Positions 43,595 to 52,298 of a DNA stretch of 64,000 nucleotides are shown one piece after another. The stretch covers positions 258,829 through 322,828 of the forward strand of contig NZ_JBGVSA010000001.1 of NCBI RefSeq assembly GCF_041807905.1, in the 5' to 3' direction. The notes under the pieces were generated by a model. That model was given only the letters and a program-made list of their open reading frames with translations. It was not told where the DNA came from and did no database searches. The DNA comes from JBGVSA01 sp041807905. Its GTDB lineage: Bacteria > Pseudomonadota > Gammaproteobacteria > Burkholderiales > Rhodocyclaceae. The position numbers and the translations under genes were made by a program. Within the stretch, counting starts at the first letter, position 1. Every line of letters starts with the position of its first letter.

Positions 43595-44367
43595 TGCAGG
43601 GCCTGATCGTCAACGCGCTGCACGCCGGCTACCGCCGCCGCGAGATCATCAGCGGCATGGATTTGCCGCCCGTCACAGACGGCTCGCTCGTTGCGCTGCT
43701 TGGTGCCAACGCGGCCGGCAAATCAACGCTTCTCAAGGCCATCGCGGGATTGGTGCGGGCAGGCGGCCGCATCGAACTCGATGGCGAAGCGCTCGACCGC
43801 CTTCCGCATGCCGAGCGTATGCGGCGCGTCGGTTATCTGCCGCAGGCGCTGCCGCAGAGCACTTCGCTGGTGGTGTACGAAACCCTGCTCGCTTCTGCGC
43901 GTGCCACGCGGGCAGAGGTCGGCCGCGAACAATCCGACGCTGCCATCGAGACCGTGCTCGACACGCTTGGCCTGCGCGACCTTGCCCTGCGCCGGCTCGA
44001 TGAACTGTCGGGCGGTCAGCGCCAGATGGTCGGCCTGGCGCAGGTGGTAGTGCGTGCGCCGCGCCTGATGCTGCTCGACGAGCCTACCAGCGCGCTCGAC
44101 CTGCGCTGGCAGCTCAACGTACTGCAGAGCGTGCGCAACCTGACACGAGAGAGCCGCTGCGTGTGCATGGTAGCGATCCACGATCTGAACCTCGCACTGC
44201 GCTACAGCGACATGGTCGTCGTCCTGCACGAAGGCCGCCTGCTCGCAGCGGGAGAGCCCGCAAAGGTCATGAACAGCGACGTGCTGCGCGCCGCCTACGG
44301 CATCGAAGGCCGGGTCGAAGCATGTTCCTACGGCTATCCGATCGTACTCGCCGACCGCGCAGCCTGA
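43591..44367 (+). CDS. ABC transporter ATP-binding protein for siderophore iron
   Basis: A 258-aa FecE/FhuC-type ATPase. Walker A is LLGANAAGKSTLLKAIAG, in which Asn-Ala-Ala replaces the common Asn-Gly-Ala. The signature is LSGGQRQMVGLAQ, Walker B is LMLLDEPTSALD, and the switch His is in AIHDLNLAL. The Q-loop region GYLPQALPQSTSLVVYE is intact. It energises the FecCD permease encoded just upstream. Confidence 0.95.
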   Translation: MMQGLIVNALHAGYRRREIISGMDLPPVTDGSLVALLGANAAGKSTLLKAIAGLVRAGGRIELDGEALDRLPHAERMRRVGYLPQALPQSTSLVVYETLLASARATRAEVGREQSDAAIETVLDTLGLRDLALRRLDELSGGQRQMVGLAQVVVRAPRLMLLDEPTSALDLRWQLNVLQSVRNLTRESRCVCMVAIHDLNLALRYSDMVVVLHEGRLLAAGEPAKVMNSDVLRAAYGIEGRVEACSYGYPIVLADRAA

Positions 44368-44399
44368 AGTAACAAAAACTACAACCGGAGCGCCCCATC

Positions 44400-44696
44400 A
44401 TGAAGACCTCGCAAGCCAGGCTCGCCACCCCGCTCGCACGCCGCTACCTGACAGCATTGTGTTCACATTTCACCCGCAAGATTCAGGTCGAGTACACCGA
44501 CGAGCGCGGTGTGGCGACCTTTCCGCAGGGCGTGTGCGAACTGTCGCTCGACGGCGATGTATTGGTACTGAAGTGTCGTGGCGCCGATGATGATGCGCTG
44601 GCGAGCATCGAGCGCGTATTGAGTCTGCATATGCGCCTGTTCACGCGGCGCGACCCGGTGACGTTGGAATGGCGCCGCGACGAGGTCGAAAAATAG
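44400..44696 (+). CDS. DUF2218 family protein
   Basis: A 98-aa protein starting MKTSQARLATPLARRYLTAL and containing LCSHFTRKIQVEYTDERG, then FPQGVCELSLDGDVLVLKCR. This is the DUF2218 pattern. The family occurs beside iron-uptake genes in many proteobacteria; its biochemical role is unknown. It follows the ATPase by 32 bp and is probably the last gene of the siderophore unit. Two Cys (SHF-adjacent and GVCEL) and His31 region residues are candidate metal contacts, not proven ones. Confidence 0.85.
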   Translation: MKTSQARLATPLARRYLTALCSHFTRKIQVEYTDERGVATFPQGVCELSLDGDVLVLKCRGADDDALASIERVLSLHMRLFTRRDPVTLEWRRDEVEK

Positions 44697-44800
44697 GCTA
44701 CGAGGACTGGATTCGCAGCGCGCTATAGCAATGGCGCACCGCAACATAAATATTTTTGCTGGGATACTGGTTTTTTCTTATGCCTGACCCTGTGGAACCA

Positions 44801-44828
44801 TTCACTTTCCAACAGACTTGGCTAAAAT
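44801..44828 (+). promoter_or_regulatory. Candidate promoter of the type II secretion operon
   Basis: TTCACT (44801-44806), a 16-bp spacer and TAAAAT (44823-44828; five of six -10 matches) lie 82 bp before gspC, in an AT-rich stretch of the 214-bp gap after the iron operon. Confidence 0.45.
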
Positions 44829-44910
44829 CGGCCACTCTGTAGTCTGACGGTGCGGCCCCTGCCCCGCAGGCATTATTTGAACTAGACGCCGTTCCAACAA
44901 GGATCACCCG

Positions 44911-45489
44911 ATGTCTCTCAGCGTCCGGCTCGCGCCGCTCGCACGGTTTGGAGTGCTGCTGCCCACTCTGGCGTGGGCCGTCGCACTGGCCATATCGGCC
45001 TGGGTCGCTGCTACGTGGTATTGGCGCCTGGCCGGGCCTCGCCCGGAACAATCCACCTATACGAGCCAGACCGATCCCGCCGCCGCCGCGCGGGAAATCG
45101 CCGCGCGCCACATGTTTGGCGAAGCGCCCAAGGCACCGGCGCAGGTCGTCGAGGCAAGTCGCTTCCAACTGCTCGGCGTGGCTGCCAACTCCGGCCGTTC
45201 GCGCGGCTTTGCGGTGATCCAGGTCAGCGGCCAGACGCCGCAGCCGGTCATCCAGGGCGAAGAAGTCATGCCCGGCGTGCAACTCACCAAGATCCTGCCG
45301 CAATCCGTGGAACTCTCGGTCGGCGGCGTACCGCAGACCATTCGCCTGGCCGACCCGTCGGCAGGTGCCGTGCCGCCTCCGCCGCTGCCCGCGACGGCCC
45401 CGGCGCCTCAACCGCAACCCGCACCGGCGCCGCAACCGGCCAATGCGCAACCCGCGCAGTCGCCAGCAGCCGAAAACCCTGAAAACTGA
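44911..45489 (+). CDS. gspC: Type II secretion system protein C
   Basis: A 192-aa inner-membrane component that links the platform to the GspD secretin. It has a short cytoplasmic N-terminus, one membrane helix (about 15-38) and a periplasmic homology region with AAREIAARHMFGEAPKAPA, FQLLGVAANSGRSRGFAVIQ and the conserved beta strands after it. The C-terminal 50 residues are a Pro/Gln/Ala-rich tail and replace the PDZ or coiled-coil domain found in longer GspC proteins. First gene of a twelve-gene gsp operon; the stop overlaps the gspD start. Confidence 0.9.
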   Translation: MSLSVRLAPLARFGVLLPTLAWAVALAISAWVAATWYWRLAGPRPEQSTYTSQTDPAAAAREIAARHMFGEAPKAPAQVVEASRFQLLGVAANSGRSRGFAVIQVSGQTPQPVIQGEEVMPGVQLTKILPQSVELSVGGVPQTIRLADPSAGAVPPPPLPATAPAPQPQPAPAPQPANAQPAQSPAAENPEN

Positions 45490-47657
45490 TGAGCAAGCAA
45501 CTCGTGTCAACCGTTCACGCAAAAACTGCCGCTTGCCGCCTGTTGGCGTGCGCGCTCGCCGTCCAGACCGTCTGGACGCCTGCTCTGGCCCAACAGACGC
45601 CCGCCGCTCCCGGCGCCACGGCCGCCACCGCGCAGACCACCGGATCGGAGACCGGCGAGACCGTCTCGCTGAATTTCAACAACGTCGATATCGATGCCGT
45701 GGTGCGAGCCATCGGCAAGATCTCGGGCAAGAATTTCATCGTCGATCCGCGCGTCAAGGGCACGCTCAATATCGTGACCAACCAGCCGGTGCCGCGTGCG
45801 ATGACGTATTCGATCCTGCTCTCGGCGCTCCGCCTGCAAGGCTATGCAGCGGTCGAAGGCAACGGTGTCGTCAAGATCGTGCCGGAAGCCGACGCCAAGC
45901 TGCACGCCGTGCCGGTCGGCAAGGATCGCGCAAACACCGCCACCACGGGCGACCGACTGGTGACCGAGGTATTCCAGATCCGCAACGAATCTGCCGCCCA
46001 ACTGGTGCAGGTGGTGCGCCCGCTGGTGACGCCCAACAACACGGTGTCGGTCTATCCGGGCAACAACACGCTGGTGGTCACGGACTACGCGGAGAACATC
46101 GCGCGCATCGCGAAGATCATCGCCTCCATCGACGTGCCGCAGGGCGACGCGCAACTGCTGCCGTTGCGCAATGCGTCCGCCGTCGATCTGGCCAATACGC
46201 TCAACCGTCTCTTCAATGACGGTGGCCAGAGCGCGGACGCCAGCCAGAAGATGACCATCCTGGCGGATTCGCGCAGCAACTCGCTGCTCATCCGTTCGGA
46301 AAACCGCTCGCGCCTGCAGGCCGCACGCAGTATGGCGTCGCAAATGGACCAGCCTGGCATGGGCGGCAACGTCCGCGTGATCTACCTGAAGAACGCCGAC
46401 GCCACCAAGGTCGCCGCCACGCTGCGCGCAGCCATTTCCGGCGAGAGCAGCGGTTCCGTGAATGGTGGCAGCAACAGCACCACCAGCAATAACACGAACA
46501 ACCAGAACCAGAATCAGACCAACACGGCCAATACGACCACGACGAACAATTCGAGCGGCTCGAACATTTCGGGGGGCAACGGCGTGTTCGCCGACGCGGC
46601 GAATAATGCGCTCATCATCACCGCGCCGGATTCGGTCTACAACAACCTGCGCGGTGTGATCGAACAACTCGACCGTCGCCCTGCCCAGGTGTACGTCGAA
46701 GCCCTGATCGCTGAAGTCAGCTCCGACCGGGCAGCAGAAATCGGCATCCAGTGGCAGACCGGCATCCCATCCGATGGTGGCACGACCGTGTGGGGTGGCA
46801 CCAACTTTGGTTCGGGCGGACAGAACATCATTCAATTGTCCAAAGACCCGACCCAAGCGTCGAACGGCCTGAACTTCATCGTCGGCAGCGGCCCGGTGAC
46901 GGTCGCTGGCGTGACCCTGTTCAATCTGAACCTGCTGGCACGCTTTCTCGAAACCGACACCAACAGCAACATCCTGTCGACGCCGAGCCTTGTGACCGTC
47001 GACAACCAGGAAGCCAAGATCGTCGTCGGCAAGAATGTGCCTTACGTGACCGGGCAATACACCAACACAGGCAGCGGCTCGACGAGTGTCAACCCGTTCC
47101 AGACCATCGAGTACAAGGACGTCGGCCTGACACTGAAGATCAAACCGCAGATCACCGAAGGCGGATCGATCCGCATGGAGATCTATCAGGAAGCTTCTTC
47201 CATCCTGACAACGACCAGCGTCGGCCCGACGACGTCCAAGCGCTCAGTGCAATCGGTGGTGATCGCGGACGACGGCTCGATCGTCGCGCTCGGTGGGCTG
47301 GTCGAAGACAGCTACGCTGACGGCCGCGACAAGGTGCCGCTGCTCGGCGACTTGCCTTATCTGGGCTCGCTGTTCCGCTACGACACGCGCCAACGCAACA
47401 AGACCAACCTGCTGATCTTTCTGCGTCCCAAGATCATCCGCACGGCGGAGGACGCCAAGGCCATCACCCAGAGCCGCTACGACTACATCGTTGGCAAGCA
47501 GCAAACGCTCGACAGCAAGGATCGCCTGATGCGTGGCGAAGACTCGCCCGAGCGCATGCCGCCGGCATCGAACCTCGGCGCACCGGCCATCGCGCCCGCC
47601 ATCGTGCCGACGGACCAACCTGCCGCGCCGACGCCCGCACCGACGCCGGTCAACTGA
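45489..47657 (+). CDS. gspD: Type II secretion secretin
   Basis: A 722-aa outer-membrane secretin. A signal sequence (about 1-34) is followed by N0 (VSLNFNNVDIDAVVRAIGKI), N1-N3 modules (for example QVVRPLVTPNNTVSVYPGNN and LLPLRNASAVDLANTLNRLF) and the secretin C-domain (YVEALIAEVSSDRAAEIGIQ, VGKNVPYVTGQYTN, RSVQSVVIADDGSIVALGGL). A roughly 45-residue Asn/Thr/Ser-rich insert (about 320-364) interrupts N3. No pilotin gene is adjacent. The C-terminal tail is Pro/Ala-rich. Confidence 0.97.
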   Translation: MSKQLVSTVHAKTAACRLLACALAVQTVWTPALAQQTPAAPGATAATAQTTGSETGETVSLNFNNVDIDAVVRAIGKISGKNFIVDPRVKGTLNIVTNQPVPRAMTYSILLSALRLQGYAAVEGNGVVKIVPEADAKLHAVPVGKDRANTATTGDRLVTEVFQIRNESAAQLVQVVRPLVTPNNTVSVYPGNNTLVVTDYAENIARIAKIIASIDVPQGDAQLLPLRNASAVDLANTLNRLFNDGGQSADASQKMTILADSRSNSLLIRSENRSRLQAARSMASQMDQPGMGGNVRVIYLKNADATKVAATLRAAISGESSGSVNGGSNSTTSNNTNNQNQNQTNTANTTTTNNSSGSNISGGNGVFADAANNALIITAPDSVYNNLRGVIEQLDRRPAQVYVEALIAEVSSDRAAEIGIQWQTGIPSDGGTTVWGGTNFGSGGQNIIQLSKDPTQASNGLNFIVGSGPVTVAGVTLFNLNLLARFLETDTNSNILSTPSLVTVDNQEAKIVVGKNVPYVTGQYTNTGSGSTSVNPFQTIEYKDVGLTLKIKPQITEGGSIRMEIYQEASSILTTTSVGPTTSKRSVQSVVIADDGSIVALGGLVEDSYADGRDKVPLLGDLPYLGSLFRYDTRQRNKTNLLIFLRPKIIRTAEDAKAITQSRYDYIVGKQQTLDSKDRLMRGEDSPERMPPASNLGAPAIAPAIVPTDQPAAPTPAPTPVN

Positions 47658-47659
47658 AC

Positions 47660-49132
47660 ATGGCTGCATTGACCCTGCCCTACATCTTCGCCCGCACGCA
47701 CGGCGTGATGGTCGTCGACAGCACCGAGGATTCGGTCGAGCTGCTGGTGCGCGACGACATCACGCCCACGGCGCTGGCCGAAGCACGCCGGGCTCTTGGC
47801 CTGCCGATGCGCCTGACGCGCGTGGCGCGCGGCACCTTCGACGCGCGACTGGCCGACGCCTACGGCCAGGGCGACGCCAATGCATCCGACGTCGTTGACG
47901 ACATCGGCCAGGACGTCGACGTCTCGCAGATGATGCAGGACATCCCGGTCGTCGAAGACCTGCTGGAAACGCAGGACGACGCGCCGATCATCCGCATGAT
48001 CAACGCGCTGCTGCAGCAGGCCGTGCGCGAGAAGGCGTCCGACATCCACATCGAACCGTACGAGCGCTACTGCCTCGTGCGCTTTCGTCGCGACGGCACC
48101 CTGACCGACGTGGCGCGCCCGCATCGGGCGTTGCACGCGGCGATGGCTTCGCGCATCAAGATCATGGCGCAGTTGGACATCGCCGAAAAACGCCTGCCGC
48201 AGGATGGTCGTATCGCCTTGCGCCTGGCGGGCCGCACGGTCGATGTGCGCGTGTCGACCGTCCCGACCGCCCATGGCGAACGCATCGTGCTGCGTCTGCT
48301 CGACAAATCGGGCCAGCAGTTGGGGCTCGAAACCACCGGCATGGCAGCCGACACGCAGGCCGGCTTCCGCGAGTTGCTGGCGCACCCGCACGGCATCGTG
48401 CTGGTCACCGGCCCCACCGGCTCAGGCAAATCGACGACGCTGTACGCAGCGTTGCGCGAGATCGCAGGCCCCACGACCAACATCGTCACCGTCGAAGATC
48501 CAATCGAATACGACCTGCCCGGTGTCGGCCAGATCCAGGTGAACTCGCGCATCGAACTGACGTTCGCCAAAGCGCTGCGTTCGATCCTGCGCCAGGACCC
48601 GGACGTCATCATGATCGGCGAAATCCGCGATCTGGAAACCGCGCAGATCGCGGTGCAGGCCAGTCTTACCGGCCACCTGGTGCTGGCCACGCTGCACACC
48701 AACGACGCCGCATCCGCCGTCACCCGCCTGATCGACATGGGCGTCGAGCCCTTCCTGCTGGCATCGAGCCTGCGTGGCGTGCTCGCGCAACGACTGGTGC
48801 GCCGCCTGTGCCCGGAGTGCCGCACCTCGCGTCCGGCCACCGATGTCGACCGCGAAGTGATCGGCGACGACGCACCGGATATTGTCTGGACGCCGTCTGA
48901 CACCGGCTGCCCGGCATGCGGTCGCACGGGTTACTCCGGCCGTACCGGCGTCTATGAGCTCCTGAGCCTCGACGGAGACCTGTCGCAGCTCATCCACGAC
49001 AACGCACCCGAAGCGCAACTGCGCAACGAAGCCCGCCGTCGCGGCTTGCGCCTTTTGCGCGAGGACGGCATGCGGTACCTCGCCGACGGCGAAACCTCGG
49101 CCGAAGAACTGCTGCGCGTCACGCGCGACTGA
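47660..49132 (+). CDS. gspE: Type II secretion ATPase
   Basis: A 490-aa cytoplasmic ATPase that powers pseudopilus assembly. Walker A is GPTGSGKSTTLYAAL (about residues 251-265), the Asp box is ITVEDPIEYDLPGVGQIQVN-like, Walker B is DVIMIGEIRDLETAQIAVQA, and the His box is TLHTNDAASAVTRL. A zinc-binding C4 element is present (LCPECRTS and CPACGRTG, about residues 393-425), as in GspE. The N1E domain is shorter than in E. coli. It starts two bases after the gspD stop. Confidence 0.97.
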   Translation: MAALTLPYIFARTHGVMVVDSTEDSVELLVRDDITPTALAEARRALGLPMRLTRVARGTFDARLADAYGQGDANASDVVDDIGQDVDVSQMMQDIPVVEDLLETQDDAPIIRMINALLQQAVREKASDIHIEPYERYCLVRFRRDGTLTDVARPHRALHAAMASRIKIMAQLDIAEKRLPQDGRIALRLAGRTVDVRVSTVPTAHGERIVLRLLDKSGQQLGLETTGMAADTQAGFRELLAHPHGIVLVTGPTGSGKSTTLYAALREIAGPTTNIVTVEDPIEYDLPGVGQIQVNSRIELTFAKALRSILRQDPDVIMIGEIRDLETAQIAVQASLTGHLVLATLHTNDAASAVTRLIDMGVEPFLLASSLRGVLAQRLVRRLCPECRTSRPATDVDREVIGDDAPDIVWTPSDTGCPACGRTGYSGRTGVYELLSLDGDLSQLIHDNAPEAQLRNEARRRGLRLLREDGMRYLADGETSAEELLRVTRD

Positions 49133-49146
49133 CGCGGGGAGACTGC

Positions 49147-50346
49147 ATGCCCGCCTTCAGCTATCGCGCACTCGATGCCGCCGGCATCGAAACCAGCGGC
49201 AACCTCGAAGCCGACAACGCCCGCCAGGCGCGCACGCTCCTGCGCGAGCGCGGACTGTTCCCGACCACGCTTGAAGCGGTCGGCGGCGGCAAGGGGCCGG
49301 CTCGTCATGCGCGCATCCGCATTGCCGAACTCTGCCTGATCACGCGTCAATTTGCCGCCCTGCTCACCTCGGGGCTGACCGTCGAACAGGCGCTCAACGC
49401 ATTGTCGGAGCAGGCCGACAAGGCCAGCACGCGCGCCACGCTCGCTGCCGTGCGCAGCGAAGTCGTCGCGGGCCATTCGTTGCGCGCAGCGCTCGATCGC
49501 TTCGGCAACACTTTTCCGCCCATCTACCGCGCCACCGTGGCAGCGGGCGAAAAGTCGGGACAACTGGCACAGGTCATGACGCAACTGGCGGACTATATCG
49601 AACGCCAGGACGCCCTGCGCCGCAAGACGCTGCAGGCGCTGCTCTACCCGGCCATCGTGGCAACCGTGGCGATCCTGGTCGTCATCGGCCTGATGACCTA
49701 TGTCGTGCCGCAGGTGGTGGAAGTCTTCCAGCAGGGCAAGCAGGCATTGCCACTGCTCACCCGGGTGATGATCTTTATCTCCGACTTTCTGCGCAGTTGG
49801 GGCTGGGCGCTGCTGGTGGCGTTGATCGCGGCATTCGCGGCCTTTCGCTACGCTTTGCGCGATGCAGCCGTACAGCGACGCTGGGATGCGTGGCTGCTGA
49901 GCCTGCCGATACTCGGGCGCCACCTGCGCACGCTCGACACCGCGCGTTTTGCCAGCACGCTGGCGATTCTCGTCTCGAGCGGCGTGCCGCTGCTGTCCGC
50001 ACTGGACGCCGGCCGCCAGATCATCGGACGCCTGCCGCTGCGCGATGCCGTGGGCGCGGCCGCCGACAAGGTGCGCGAAGGTATGGGGCTGTCGCGCGCG
50101 CTGCGCCAATCGAACGCATTCCCTCCGCTGCTGATCCACATGATCTCCAGCGGCGAAGCCACCGGTGAGCTCTCGCAGATGCTCTTCCGGGCTTCACAAT
50201 TGCAGCAGACCGAGGTGGAAAACCGCACCGCACTGCTGACCACGTTGCTCGAGCCCCTGCTGCTGCTCTTCATGGGGGGCACCGTGCTGCTCATCGTCCT
50301 GGCGGTGATGCAGCCGATCATCGAGATCAACACGCTATTGAAATGA
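49147..50346 (+). CDS. gspF: Type II secretion inner-membrane platform protein
   Basis: A 399-aa protein with two homologous cytoplasmic helical domains and three membrane helices. FSYRALDAAGIETSGNLEAD, the repeated GH-S-L-R-A-A-L-D-R and G-M-G-L-S-R-A-L-R blocks, and VAAGEKSGQLAQVMTQLADY followed by EVENRTALLTTLLEPLLLLF are diagnostic of GspF. It couples the GspE ATPase to pseudopilin polymerisation. Separated by 14 bp from gspE and 32 bp from gspG. Confidence 0.96.
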   Translation: MPAFSYRALDAAGIETSGNLEADNARQARTLLRERGLFPTTLEAVGGGKGPARHARIRIAELCLITRQFAALLTSGLTVEQALNALSEQADKASTRATLAAVRSEVVAGHSLRAALDRFGNTFPPIYRATVAAGEKSGQLAQVMTQLADYIERQDALRRKTLQALLYPAIVATVAILVVIGLMTYVVPQVVEVFQQGKQALPLLTRVMIFISDFLRSWGWALLVALIAAFAAFRYALRDAAVQRRWDAWLLSLPILGRHLRTLDTARFASTLAILVSSGVPLLSALDAGRQIIGRLPLRDAVGAAADKVREGMGLSRALRQSNAFPPLLIHMISSGEATGELSQMLFRASQLQQTEVENRTALLTTLLEPLLLLFMGGTVLLIVLAVMQPIIEINTLLK

Positions 50347-50378
50347 GCTCGTCCCGGGCCTGAACAGGAGACTGACAC

Positions 50379-50825
50379 ATGACATTGCAACGCTCGCTCG
50401 CACGACATACCCGTCGCACCGCACGCGGCTTCACGCTGGTCGAAATCATGGTGGTGATCGTGATCCTCGGCGTGCTCGCCGCCCTGATCGTCCCCAAGAT
50501 CATGGAACGCCCCGACCAGGCGCGCGCCGCCGCGGCGCGCCAGGACATCCACACCATCGTCGAACAACTCAAGCTCTACAAGCTCGACAACCGGATGTAT
50601 CCGACCTCCGAACAAGGCCTGATCGCGTTGGTGCAAAAGCCGTCGACCGAGCCCGTCCCCTCGGGCTGGAAGAAGTACCTCGACAAGCTGCCGAATGACC
50701 CCTGGGGCCATCCGTACCAGTACATCAATCCGGGCCTGCACGGCGATGTGGATGTGTTCAGCCTGGGCTCCGACGGTGAAACCGGCGGCGAAGGCGCGGC
50801 TGCCGACATCGGTTCGTGGGACTGA
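50379..50825 (+). CDS. gspG: Major pseudopilin
   Basis: A 148-aa pseudopilin. The prepilin site RGFTLVEIMVVIVILGVLAA is cleaved before Phe and has Glu at +5. The calcium-site region has YKLDNRMYPTSEQGLIALVQ, DPWGHPYQYINPGLHGDVDV and FSLGSDGETGGEG, all classic for GspG. ACAGGAGACTG precedes ATG 50379. It builds the periplasmic piston; the processing prepilin peptidase (GspO/PilD) is not in this window. Confidence 0.97.
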   Translation: MTLQRSLARHTRRTARGFTLVEIMVVIVILGVLAALIVPKIMERPDQARAAAARQDIHTIVEQLKLYKLDNRMYPTSEQGLIALVQKPSTEPVPSGWKKYLDKLPNDPWGHPYQYINPGLHGDVDVFSLGSDGETGGEGAAADIGSWD

Positions 50826-51331
50826 TCCAGCGCCCCTTCCTCGCGTGCGCACGTCGTGGCGCACGCGGCTTCACCCTCATCGAAGTGATGGTGGTGCTCA
50901 TCATCATCAGCGTGATGGCCACTGTCACGGCGATCTCCATCGAAGGCATGCAAAAGCGCGAGGCTCAGCACGAGGTCGACCGCCTGCGCCGCGTGCTCGA
51001 AATCGCCGCTGAAACGGCCACCGTACGCGGCAGCCCGCTGGCGGTCGACTTCCTGCCCAACGGATATCGCTTCTCGGCGCTCGACACCTCGGGCGAATGG
51101 CACCTGCTGTTCAATCCGCAAACCCTTCGCCAGCGTCCGTGGCCGAACGGCGTTTCGGTCGAATCGCTGGAAATCGACGGGGTGCCCGTCAAGCCACCGT
51201 TCCGCTTGCAATTCGGCAGCGAATCGCCGGAATTCCGCCTGCGCCTGCGCACCGAGGACGGCACGCGCACGCTCGTCGGCCTGATGTCCGGAGCGGTGGA
51301 ATTCGAAATCCCCCGCCCCGCCAACGGATGA
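50816..51331 (+). CDS. gspH: Minor pseudopilin H
   Basis: A 171-aa minor pseudopilin with prepilin motif RGFTLIEVMVVLIIISVMAT and a beta-rich C-terminus (ATVRGSPLAVDFLPNGYRFS). GTG 50816 is the only start codon before the prepilin motif and overlaps gspG by ten bases. Forms the tip complex with GspI, GspJ and GspK. Stop overlaps the gspI start (ATGA). Confidence 0.92.
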   Translation: MGLIQRPFLACARRGARGFTLIEVMVVLIIISVMATVTAISIEGMQKREAQHEVDRLRRVLEIAAETATVRGSPLAVDFLPNGYRFSALDTSGEWHLLFNPQTLRQRPWPNGVSVESLEIDGVPVKPPFRLQFGSESPEFRLRLRTEDGTRTLVGLMSGAVEFEIPRPANG

Positions 51332-51717
51332 GCCGGCCCATGAAGCCCATGCGCCGCCCACGCGGTTTTACCCTGCTCGAAACGCTCGTCGCCCTGGCGA
51401 TCCTCGCCGTGGCGCTGACGGCCGCCTACCGAGCCATAGGGGTCGCCGCCGGGCAGGCCGGCGATGTGCAGGATCGCCTGCTCGCCGAGTGGATCGCGCA
51501 GGACCGCCTGGCCGAACATCGTGCGCTGGATGACTTCCCCGAGGTCGGCGCGAAAGAAGGCCAGGTCACGCAGGGCGGTCGCCTCTTCCGCTACCGCGAA
51601 GAAACGACGGCGATGAACAACGGCTTGTTCCGTCGCATGGACGTGCGCGTGTATCGCCCGGGTGAAGAAGCGCCGCTGGCGCATCTGACCGGCCTGATGG
51701 CAAGGGAGGCGAACTGA
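51328..51717 (+). CDS. gspI: Minor pseudopilin I
   Basis: A 129-aa pseudopilin. The prepilin motif RGFTLLETLVALAILAVALT keeps Glu at +5. The body has WIAQDRLAEHRALDDFPEVG and EGQVTQGGRLFRYREE, characteristic of GspI. ATG 51328 overlaps the gspH stop. It nucleates the pseudopilus tip with GspJ and GspK. Confidence 0.93.
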   Translation: MSRPMKPMRRPRGFTLLETLVALAILAVALTAAYRAIGVAAGQAGDVQDRLLAEWIAQDRLAEHRALDDFPEVGAKEGQVTQGGRLFRYREETTAMNNGLFRRMDVRVYRPGEEAPLAHLTGLMAREAN

Positions 51718-52298
51718 TGCGCACGCCTCGCGCCGCACGCGGCATCACGCTCATCGAAGTCCTGGTGGCCATCACCATCTTCGCCATTCTCGGTGTGATG
51801 TCGTATCGCGCCATCACGCAGGCTGTCGACAGCCGCGAGCGACTGGAGACCGAATTCAACGACTGGCAGCGCCTGGCCCGCGCCTTCGGCCGGCTGGACA
51901 ATGATTTCCAGCAGGCCGCCACACGCTGGACCGGCAGCGCGGCCCGCGCCACGCCCGCCATGCAGGTGACGCGACAGGACGACGGCTCCATGCGCATCGT
52001 CTTCTGGCGCATGGACACCGAACAGGGCGCGCGCCTGTCGGGCTTCGAGATCAGCAACGGTTACCTCGATCTGCTGCGCTGGCAGAACACCGACCGTACG
52101 CTGGCACCCAAGCGCGAACACCTCATCGGCGGTGTGCGCGCTGCACGCTGGTCGTACATCGCGCAGGGCAGCAAGAACTGGACGCAGGACAAGTGGCCGC
52201 CGACCGAAGAGCGCGGCACCGAACTGCCCCTGGCGATCCGCCTCGAACTCGACCTCGACAAATTCGGAACCATCAGCCGTGTCTTCGTCCTCCACTGA
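51717..52298 (+). CDS. gspJ: Minor pseudopilin J
   Basis: A 193-aa pseudopilin with prepilin motif RGITLIEVLVAITIFAILGV, in which Ile replaces the usual +1 Phe, and the GspJ body SYRAITQAVDSRERLETEFN, then WQRLARAFGRLDNDFQQAA. ATG 51717 overlaps the gspI stop by one base. Part of the tip complex. Confidence 0.93.
   Translation: MRTPRAARGITLIEVLVAITIFAILGVMSYRAITQAVDSRERLETEFNDWQRLARAFGRLDNDFQQAATRWTGSAARATPAMQVTRQDDGSMRIVFWRMDTEQGARLSGFEISNGYLDLLRWQNTDRTLAPKREHLIGGVRAARWSYIAQGSKNWTQDKWPPTEERGTELPLAIRLELDLDKFGTISRVFVLH

Noticed and set aside
44697..44910. Possible small gene between DUF2218 and gspC
   Set aside because: AT-rich, with no open frame carrying a ribosome binding site; better explained as the gsp promoter region.
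48886..48900. GCCGTCTGACACC inside gspE, similar to the site upstream of the PL2 gene
   Set aside because: Coding sequence. It shows that the weak PL2 upstream site alone could be a chance match, which is why that site has low confidence.
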